DNA from: an uncultured Collinsella sp.
GTDB taxonomy: Bacteria > Actinomycetota > Coriobacteriia > Coriobacteriales > Coriobacteriaceae
NCBI GenBank assembly: GCA_905209765.1
Contig: CAJLUE010000031.1
Coordinates: forward strand, 1-19,699
Length of the DNA stretch: 19,699 bases
Reading direction: 5' to 3'
Position numbers and translations under genes: made by a program. The notes under the pieces were generated by a model. That model worked only from the letters and a program-made list of their open reading frames with translations, was not told where the DNA came from and did no database searches. Numbering within the stretch: the stretch's first letter is position 1; the number at the start of each line of letters is the position of its first letter. Below, in pieces: positions 14,361 to 19,699 of the stretch.

Positions 14361-14760
14361 CTAGCAAATGACCTGTGTGTGTTCCTCAATGGCAGTGCGG
14401 TCCTCGGCGGTAATACCCGGCTCGCACACCACGGCGTTCAAATTGTCCAGGCGGCAGAAAGTGTAGAAATCGCGCCTGCCGATCTTGCTGGAGTCGGCGA
14501 TGAGGTAGCGCGTATCGGCCTTGCTAAAGGCGAGCTGCTGGATGCGGCCCTCTTCCATGTTAGACGTGGACACGTCGCCGTCCAAAATGCCGTTGGCACC
14601 GATAAACGCCGCGTCGATGCCCAACGCACGCAAGGCATCCTCGGCCGTGGGCCCCACAAAAGCGGCGGTGCGGCGACGGTACATGCCGCCTACCAGGCAC
14701 AGGTCGCAGCCCTCGGGCGCCTCGAGCAGGTTAAAGACCGAAAGCGAATTGGTCTCATAG
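14361..14760 (-). pseudogene. 5'-truncated DeoR-family regulator (C-terminal fragment)
   Basis: On the minus strand this encodes the C-terminal part of a DeoR regulator, from TNSLSVFNLLEA through LCLVGGMYRRRTAAFVGPTAED to EEHTQVIC. It matches the DeoR gene at 18954 with no length change from the stop to about 14754, and over the last 107 residues I count nine amino-acid differences. Homology breaks off at 14754-14760. The in-frame sequence then reads DKLPSIYE and reaches a TGA at 14805-14807, so the helix-turn-helix and half of the effector domain are missing. Expression from an internal ATG (14684) cannot be excluded, but no good ribosome binding site is visible. Confidence 0.88.
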
Positions 14761-14848
14761 ATGGAAGGCAGTTTGTCGGTGACTCGGAGAGCGCCAATGC
14801 GATCTCACGACGGTTGCGCTCATTGTCTCAATTAGATACTCAACGAAA

Positions 14849-14883
14849 TACGGCCCCGCAGCTCAATAAGCTGTGGGGCCGTA
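14849..14883 (-). terminator. Terminator of the third EIICB gene
   Basis: A 14-bp stem (TACGGCCCCGCAGC at 14849-14862 with GCTGTGGGGCCGTA at 14870-14883, one G-U pair) lies 36 bp past the stop on the minus strand, followed by TTTCGTT. The tail is moderately T-rich. Confidence 0.75.
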
Positions 14884-14918
14884 CTATACACCGACGAATC
14901 AACGACGGAGTGCATCCA

Positions 14919-16613
14919 CTATTTGGCCAGCTCCTGAACGATCCAGTCAATTGCACCTTCGGGATCGTTGGTAAGGTCGATATACTGCTTGCCCCTTGTG
15001 GTGAGCAGTTTAATTCCAAGGCGATCGGTATCGGCCTTCATAGCGTCATAGTACATGCGTGCCTGGGGCGCCAGAACAATCACGTTGTACTGATTCATCG
15101 TCTCATAGTGGCTTCCGTACGCACCGGACTGAGAAACCAGATCAATACCCTTAGCAGCGGCACCTTCGCGAAGAGCATTTGCCAAGAGAGTCGAAGTGCC
15201 GGCACCCTGGCAAAGCACAAGCACGCGGATCTGCTCCGCCTTGCTCTTTACCGCCTCCAGAGCTTTTGCCGCATTTTCTTGTGCGGCAATAGCATCTGCA
15301 TCCGAGGTTCCTGCAGCTTCCTTTGCGGACTCCTCCAAACAAAGCTGATGGTCATACGCCTTGCAGAACGGATAGTAAATCACAAAGTCAACGACCAACA
15401 GCACTGCCATCAATACAAGAGAACGTAGATCAAGACCTGTGGTGAGAAATGCACCGATTGGGCCAGGAAGCGCCCACGGCATGGTATACATGGGGGCGTT
15501 CATTCCAATTACGTCAATGAAAAACTTACCGATTATGGCGTTGACCATAGGAGCCGCTAGGAAGGGCACGAACATATAGGGATTGAGAACAATCGGCATA
15601 CCGAAGAGAACGGGCTCGTTAACTCCAAAAATCACCGGGATAATCGATGCCTTGCCCATGGCTTTAAGCTGCTTGGAACGCATAAACATGATCAGGATAA
15701 TAGGAACGATGAACGTGCAACCAGAACCGCCCAGACCGCCGATGAAGCTTGTAAAGTCCTGCGTGAGAGCAATTGACGGGTGTCCACCTGCTTGGAAAAC
15801 CTCAAGATTGGTAACGGTATTGCCGTAGAGCGCAGCATTGATCGGACTCATGACAACCGAAGCACCGTGAATACCCATAAATTGGAAAAGTGCGACTGCG
15901 CCTTCGATAAGCGCCATGCCAGGATAGGTGTCGACCGCGGAGAACAGCGGCGAGATTAGAGCAGATACCAAATTGGCGAACGGCACAGCAAGCAGCGTAC
16001 GGCTTGCGAGATCGATAACAGCGCACGCAAGGATTGAAAACCCAAACGCAAAGATATCGCGAAAACTCTGCGCAATAGAGCCAGGGACCTCTTTGGGGAG
16101 CTTGATCGTCACATTATGGCTAATGCACACCTTATAGATATTAACGGTCAAGAATGCGGATACGAACGCAGCGAGAAAACCCTTGGTTCCCATATAGCCG
16201 GTTTCAAAAACAGATGTATCTGCTCCACCAATCGAGACAACATCGTTCGTCACCGATAGCAAGAACATGCCGCACATGGCACAAACCATGCACGAGGTGG
16301 GGTTGAGAGATTTGCCCGAAGGCATGCGACGGTTCATCGACATGGCAAGTGAGCTCGCCGTGGTGCCAGCCACCATAATGCCAAGAAGCCCCATGGTATA
16401 TGCATAGATTTTATTGAAGAAATCCAGCACCTCAGACGGAAGCGTGATGCCTACATAGGCAGGGAGCGTCGAAAGAAGAAGGAACAGGCTCGAGAACAGC
16501 ACAATTGGCATATTCGAGAGAAAGCCATCCTTGATCGCCACCAGATAAATGTTCCTCGAGATTTTGTCGAAGAGGGGCTGGTGTTTTTCAAGGAATTTGA
16601 CGATAGCGTCCAT
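14919..16613 (-). CDS. PTS lactose/cellobiose-family EIICB permease, module 3
   Basis: This 564-aa permease starts MDAIVKFLEKHQPLFDKISRN. The EIIC domain carries FMGIHGASVVMSPINAALYGN and FGVNEPVLFGMPIVLNP. A short, charged linker (about 430-460, SAKEAAGTSDADAIAAQ) leads to the EIIB domain with VLVLCQGAGTST and the phosphocysteine at residue 468. The length matches LacE-type proteins (about 568 aa). The frame is open to an ATG at 16628, but AAAGGA lies 6 nt before the ATG at 16613, and the resulting start aligns with module 2. No EIIA or glycosidase accompanies it. It is divergent from the protein at 16969 and, like it, probably controlled by the GntR regulator. HGASVV replaces the HGPSIV of the other two, and its codon use is less GC-biased, hinting at different origin and substrate. 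Confidence 0.9.
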   Translation of the reverse strand: MDAIVKFLEKHQPLFDKISRNIYLVAIKDGFLSNMPIVLFSSLFLLLSTLPAYVGITLPSEVLDFFNKIYAYTMGLLGIMVAGTTASSLAMSMNRRMPSGKSLNPTSCMVCAMCGMFLLSVTNDVVSIGGADTSVFETGYMGTKGFLAAFVSAFLTVNIYKVCISHNVTIKLPKEVPGSIAQSFRDIFAFGFSILACAVIDLASRTLLAVPFANLVSALISPLFSAVDTYPGMALIEGAVALFQFMGIHGASVVMSPINAALYGNTVTNLEVFQAGGHPSIALTQDFTSFIGGLGGSGCTFIVPIILIMFMRSKQLKAMGKASIIPVIFGVNEPVLFGMPIVLNPYMFVPFLAAPMVNAIIGKFFIDVIGMNAPMYTMPWALPGPIGAFLTTGLDLRSLVLMAVLLVVDFVIYYPFCKAYDHQLCLEESAKEAAGTSDADAIAAQENAAKALEAVKSKAEQIRVLVLCQGAGTSTLLANALREGAAAKGIDLVSQSGAYGSHYETMNQYNVIVLAPQARMYYDAMKADTDRLGIKLLTTRGKQYIDLTNDPEGAIDWIVQELAK

Positions 16614-16795
16614 AACACATCCTTTCATGATTCCCGGGCACGTAACGATTTATCCGGACTCAACCGTCGTCGTCCCCGTTTGTATCCACTTATGTAAGTG
16701 AATACGTTCTTGTGCGAAATGTAATATCATTTGCGCGATTTGTCATAACCAATTTTTTTCCGCTGTGTCGATATGTCAAGAATTCAAATACTTAT

Positions 16796-16884
16796 TCGGT
16801 GAACGGTAGTTGATTAATATAAGGTTTTCCCAGCTAAAGACTATTTTTTCCGAGCAGTACAATAAGTTTGCAACCGTTCACCGA
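16796..16884. promoter_or_regulatory. Inverted pair of the ACCGTTCACCGA motif
   Basis: TCGGTGAACGGT (16796-16807) and ACCGTTCACCGA (16873-16884) are exact reverse complements, centres 77 bp apart. The right copy lies in the spacer of the candidate plus-strand promoter and the left copy is close to the candidate minus-strand -35. This arrangement fits control of both divergent units. The same 12-mer is at 4704-4715 in module 1. Confidence 0.5.
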
Positions 16885-16904
16885 TTGGATATAACATATT
16901 GAAT

Positions 16905-16922
16905 ATATTGTTGTAACAATAT
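16905..16922. promoter_or_regulatory. Candidate GntR operator
   Basis: ATATTGTT-GT-AACAATAT is an 18-bp site with perfect 8-bp arms, just downstream of the candidate promoter of the gene at 16969. GntR/HutC-subfamily regulators commonly bind short AT-rich palindromes. Binding by the regulator at 17962 is inference. Confidence 0.5.
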
Positions 16923-16968
16923 TAGAGACAATGTCACAAGCCTGTCGTTCTAGTCAAAGGAAGTAACA

Positions 16969-17889
16969 ATGCCCAAACGATTACTGAACATGTCCGCATC
17001 CGATTTTGCCGCCACGTCACCCATGGATCTAAAGCAGGCAATTCTGGCTTCCGAGGGACGTACCATCATGGCGGAAAACGTACCCTCTTCCCAATTTCTC
17101 GGCGGCGTTACTAATGCAGAAATCGAACGTGCCGCAGGTGCCGACCTGCTTCTGTTTAACGCGCTCGATGTGTTCGATCCAGTTATTGCCGGTATTCCAG
17201 ATGATCTCAATGAAAACCCGGTCACTTGGGTGAAGCGAGCATGCGGAAGGCCCATTGGCGTCAATCTGGAGCCAGTTGATAACGAGGCAGAGATGTCTGA
17301 ATCCCGAACGGAAATCCCCATGGGTCGTCGCGTCTCTCCCAAGACCTTAGAAAAGGCTAACGAACTCGGATTTGATTTTATCTGCCTGACGGGCAACCCT
17401 GGAACCGGCGTCTCCAACGATGCAATCGCCCATTCGATTAAACTCTCCAAAGAGCATTTCAATGGCCTGGTCATAGCCGGAAAAATGCATGGAGCGGGCG
17501 TTGCGGAACCTGTCATGACGCTCGAAATTGCGCGCAAGTTTGTTGACCTCGGCGTCGATATCCTTCTCGTGCCAGCCCCCTACACCGTCCCTTGCTTCCA
17601 AGAAGCAGACCTGCGCGCCATCGTAGACTTTGTACGATCCCACAACGTAGGCAAGTCAATTGAAGAGAAGGTTCTCGTCATGGCGGCGAACGGGACGAGT
17701 CAAGACTCCTGCGACAGCGAGACCATTAAGAAAATAGGCCTTGCAGCAAAAGCAGCTGGCGCTGACCTCCAACATATCGGGGACTCCATGAACGGTATTT
17801 GCCTGCCCCAGAATATCTTCACGCTTGGACAAGCCCTTCGTGGTTACAGGCATCAGATCGTCATGCTGAGCCGCTCTGTGATACGTTAA
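16969..17889 (+). CDS. TIM-barrel-like protein of unknown function linked to PTS genes
   Basis: This 306-aa protein has alternating strand/helix stretches that look like a (beta/alpha)8 barrel: IMAENVPSSQFLGGVTNAEIERAAGADLLLFNA (about 34-66), RPIGVNLEP, FDFICLTGNPGTGVSNDAI, GLVIAGKMHGAGVAEPV, DILLVPAPYTVP, VLVMAANGTSQDSCD and ADLQHIGDSMNG. It resembles the uncharacterised DUF7916-type or phosphonomutase-like proteins I recall beside cellobiose-family PTS genes, but I cannot confirm the family. The conserved Gly-rich strand ends suggest binding of a phosphorylated small molecule. An AAAGGAAG site precedes the ATG. A GntR gene follows 72 bp downstream in the same orientation, and the EIICB gene is divergent. 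A role in metabolising the imported phosphosugar is plausible inference. Confidence 0.7.
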   Translation: MPKRLLNMSASDFAATSPMDLKQAILASEGRTIMAENVPSSQFLGGVTNAEIERAAGADLLLFNALDVFDPVIAGIPDDLNENPVTWVKRACGRPIGVNLEPVDNEAEMSESRTEIPMGRRVSPKTLEKANELGFDFICLTGNPGTGVSNDAIAHSIKLSKEHFNGLVIAGKMHGAGVAEPVMTLEIARKFVDLGVDILLVPAPYTVPCFQEADLRAIVDFVRSHNVGKSIEEKVLVMAANGTSQDSCDSETIKKIGLAAKAAGADLQHIGDSMNGICLPQNIFTLGQALRGYRHQIVMLSRSVIR

Positions 17890-17961
17890 GGTTGTTGCGC
17901 TCAAGCTATATCCCGACCACGGCAATCATCAGATACCACCAACATGCAAACTGAGGCTCCA

Positions 17962-18681
17962 ATGCTCGATACACACGAAAAACGGCCACTCTATTTACAG
18001 CTCACCGACGCGCTGCTCAAGCAAATCGTCGATGTATATCAAGCAGACGATAAACTTCCAACAGAAATGGAACTTTGCGACGAATACGCCGTAAGCAGAA
18101 CAACCGTCCGACTTGCCATGAGTGAGCTGGAGCGTCGTGGAAGTATCTATCGAATCCAGGGTAAGGGATCGTTTGTTGCACCGAAACGCGTCAGCGAGCT
18201 CAATTCACTTTTAGACTTTGACTTTGCAAGCCATTGCGATGGTGTAGATCCGGATACCATAACCAAACATTTCGGCGGCCGCACATCAGGTCGTCCAATT
18301 TCCGTAATGATGCTCCAACAATTTGGATGCCAAAGTCGCGATGAGATTCAGCGTCTTGAATTGACCTACGAACTTGAAGGCAGCTTCATAGGCGCTGATA
18401 CGTTCTTCATTTCAAAGTCGCGCGTTCCGAATAATCAGTTAGATTTTCAGGCATTTAGCAAAATCATGGACGAGTTGTCCAACTCTATCCAATCTGCTCG
18501 AGAAAGCTATAGAGCACGTCAACTTAGCGATTCCGAAGCCAGCAATTATGGTGTTGCAAAACTTCCGGTCATCGAACTAACTCGTTATGCTTACGACTCC
18601 GGAGGCAAATTAATTGCAATTACTTGCCGCACCGTCTTAACTGGGCAAATCCCTTATCAAAACTATATTTTCAAGTCCTAA
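17962..18681 (+). CDS. GntR-family regulator with UTRA effector domain
   Basis: This 239-aa protein has a winged helix at the N-terminus: RPLYLQLTDALLKQI, KLPTEMELCDEYAVSRTTVRLAMSELERRGSIYRIQGKGSFV (about 35-75). This is followed by a UTRA-type ligand domain ending AYDSGGKLIAITCRTVLTGQIPYQ, as in HutC/TreR-type regulators that sense sugar phosphates. The domain is somewhat shorter than in typical members. The frame opens at an ATG at 17944, but GAGG stands 7 nt before the ATG at 17962, which I prefer. Context makes it the local regulator of the permease at 14919 and of its own operon, probably through sites in the divergent region. Hairpin array 3 starts 17 bp after its stop, with no other obvious terminator. 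Confidence 0.88.
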   Translation: MLDTHEKRPLYLQLTDALLKQIVDVYQADDKLPTEMELCDEYAVSRTTVRLAMSELERRGSIYRIQGKGSFVAPKRVSELNSLLDFDFASHCDGVDPDTITKHFGGRTSGRPISVMMLQQFGCQSRDEIQRLELTYELEGSFIGADTFFISKSRVPNNQLDFQAFSKIMDELSNSIQSARESYRARQLSDSEASNYGVAKLPVIELTRYAYDSGGKLIAITCRTVLTGQIPYQNYIFKS

Positions 18682-18697
18682 TGTTCTTTTTCTTTTG

Positions 18698-18833
18698 TCT
18701 CGATCTGTAACACGTAGCCGAGTTTTTAAGTCCTAGCTGTTACAGATCGAGACAAGCAAGGTAGACCCCGTCGAATTGTCTCAATCTGTAACACTAAGAC
18801 CGGTTTTGGACGTCTAGATGTTACAGATTGAGA
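18698..18833. repeat. Hairpin repeat array 3 (two units)
   Basis: Units of 55 bp lie at 18698-18752 and 18779-18833, starts 81 bp apart. The first has a GTAGCCGAGT...CTAGC centre and the second the CTAAGACCGGTTTTGG...GTCTAGA centre, nearly identical to the third unit of array 1. The spacer ends GTCGAATTG, as does the spacer before that unit in array 1 (8479-8504). It begins 17 bp after the GntR stop, between convergent GntR and DeoR genes, and could act as their terminator. Confidence 0.9.
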
Positions 18834-18853
18834 TGATTTGATTATGGGGTCCT

Positions 18854-18886
18854 CATTTGCGCGTCATATCGCGTAGCGCTGACGCG
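18854..18886. repeat. Copy of the segment at 14188-14220
   Basis: CATTTGCGCGTCATATCGCG and the following bases up to TGACGCG match 14188-14220 with only a few changes. Both copies lie just behind a DeoR 3' end, 100 and 173 bp from the respective stops. The duplication thus extends beyond the gene, with about 73 bp present only in the left copy. Here the right half of the nested hairpin is missing. Confidence 0.7.
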
Positions 18887-18953
18887 CTGGTTTCCACAAT
18901 GACAGGAGGTAAAAGTCCTCCCGCATCGCCCGTTGACAATCCCGTGGCGCTAG

Positions 18954-19699
18954 CTAGCAGATGACCTGCGTGTGTTCCTCGATGGCGGCACGATTCTCGG
19001 CGGCGATACCCGGTTCGCACACCACGGCGTCCAAGCTGTCCAGGCGGCAGAAGGTGTAGAAGTCGCGCTTGCCAATCTTGCTCGAATCGGCGATCAAGTA
19101 GCGCGAGTCTGCCTTGCTAAAGGCGAGCTGCTGGATACGGCCCTCGTCCATGTTGGACGTAGATACGTCGCCATCCAGAATGCCGTTGGCACCGATAAAC
19201 GCAGCGTCGATACCCAGTGCACGCAGGGTATCCTCAGCCGTTGGTCCCACAAAAGCGGCGGTACGGCGACGGTACATACCACCCACGAGGCACAGGTCGC
19301 AATCTTCGCGCGCCTCGAGCAGGTTAAACACCGAAAGCGAATTGGTCACGATGCGCAGGCGAAACGCCGGCAGCATCGAGGCCATCTGCTCCACCGTAGT
19401 GCCCGTGCCCAAAAAGATGGTCGAGTCTTCCTCGATAAGCTCCACAGCATGGCGCGCGATCTGCAACTTTTCCTCGGCATGCTTAGTGCGCTTTTCGCTG
19501 TGCGAGTACTCGTGGCGCAACATAGCGTGGGGACGTCCCTGTGCACTGCGAGCTCCGCCGTGCACGCGCTCAATCTCGCCCAGACTCGCAAGTTCCTCAA
19601 GGTCGCGACGAATCGTCATGTCCGAAACGCCCAGTGCGTCCGAAATCTCCTTGACCGAGACCGTGCCCTGCTCTTCGAGCAGCTGACGAACCTTATCCT
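18954..19699 (-). CDS. DeoR-family regulator, LacR-like (5' end off right edge)
   Basis: About 248 codons are visible and the frame remains open at the window edge. At the edge it reads DKVRQLLEEQGTVSVKEISDALGVSDMTIRRDLEELASLGEIERVHGGARS, a classic DeoR helix-turn-helix, so only a few N-terminal residues are missing. The effector domain follows with FLGTGTTVEQMASML, IVTNSLSVFNLL, LCLVGGMYRRRTAAFVGP and the YLIADSSKIGKRDFYTFC region that binds the sugar-phosphate inducer. The expected full length is close to LacR (about 250-255 aa). LacR senses tagatose-6-phosphate in known lac operons. Here it could read the GAACA-type palindromes before lacA and lacF, but that is inference. Its 3' half is duplicated at 14361-14760. 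Confidence 0.88.
   Translation of the reverse strand, partial: DKVRQLLEEQGTVSVKEISDALGVSDMTIRRDLEELASLGEIERVHGGARSAQGRPHAMLRHEYSHSEKRTKHAEEKLQIARHAVELIEEDSTIFLGTGTTVEQMASMLPAFRLRIVTNSLSVFNLLEAREDCDLCLVGGMYRRRTAAFVGPTAEDTLRALGIDAAFIGANGILDGDVSTSNMDEGRIQQLAFSKADSRYLIADSSKIGKRDFYTFCRLDSLDAVVCEPGIAAENRAAIEEHTQVIC

Larger units (their letters stand above)
16614..16968. other. Divergent promoter region of module 3
   Basis: This AT-rich 355-bp region has no coding potential that I can see. On the minus strand TTGACA (16773-16778) is a candidate -35 for the permease, with no clear -10. On the plus strand TTGCAA (16868-16873) and TATAAC (16890-16895), 16 bp apart, may be the promoter of the gene at 16969. 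Operator candidates are listed separately. Confidence 0.5.

Noticed and set aside
14361..14684. Stand-alone 107-aa gene
   Set aside because: It is only the C-terminal part of a DeoR protein with abrupt loss of homology at about 14755 and no good ribosome binding site, so a pseudogene is the simpler reading.
14379..15428. 349-aa open frame on the plus strand
   Set aside because: It runs antisense across the DeoR fragment, a terminator and the third EIICB gene. No ribosome binding site or recognisable domain.
16614..16628. Upstream ATG (16628) as start of the third EIICB
   Set aside because: The five extra codons contain the AAAGGA ribosome binding site for the ATG at 16613, whose product aligns with the module 2 permease.
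16969..17889. BtpA-family or haloacid dehalogenase identity
   Set aside because: I considered BtpA because of the barrel-like pattern, and HAD because related proteins are sometimes labelled so. The DxDxT HAD motif is absent and the BtpA match is too loose, so I left the function open.

Overview
The window is GC-rich bacterial DNA with strong AGGAGG-type ribosome binding sites and many intrinsic terminators. It holds an accessory block for beta-galactoside/beta-glucoside uptake and use. The gene content is the tagatose-6-phosphate lactose pathway of Gram-positive gut bacteria, with three lactose/cellobiose-family PTS permeases. Together with the base composition this suggests a gut actinobacterium of the Coriobacteriia (Collinsella-like). 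The taxonomic call is inference.

Left part (1-3373), mostly minus strand: lacA and lacB (galactose-6-phosphate isomerase subunits) are followed by the first 13 codons of lacC (tagatose-6-phosphate kinase), which runs off the left edge. An unrecognised membrane protein (1564-2568) and a noncoding stretch with a 154-bp inverted-repeat element separate them from lacF, the only stand-alone lactose/cellobiose PTS EIIA in the window. lacA and lacF share a TTGTTC/GAACAA-type operator-like motif.

Middle part (3588-13219): two paralogous modules lie in tandem, each a divergent LacI-family regulator followed by a fused PTS EIICB and a GH1 6-phospho-beta-galactosidase. Each regulator/permease intergenic region carries matching palindromic operators of the form AATGnCAAC/GTTGnCATT.

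Right part (13530-19699): a Phd/RelE-type toxin-antitoxin pair, a 5'-truncated copy of a DeoR regulator, a third EIICB (minus) divergent from a TIM-barrel-like protein of unknown function and a GntR/UTRA regulator, then a nearly complete DeoR (LacR-like) regulator cut by the right edge. The two DeoR copies are direct repeats bracketing the third PTS module.

The most unusual feature is a family of 55-bp hairpin repeats, nine copies in three arrays of four, three and two. Each array starts shortly after a gene 3' end or its terminator, and copies recur every 79-81 bp. Arms, inner stems and even spacers are related between arrays, so these are structured interspersed arrays and not CRISPRs.

Proposed working model: the permeases phosphorylate incoming disaccharides using the shared EIIA, the two GH1 enzymes release a hexose and galactose-6-phosphate (or a similar sugar phosphate), and LacAB then LacC feed tagatose phosphates to glycolysis. 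The aldolase (lacD) is not in the window.
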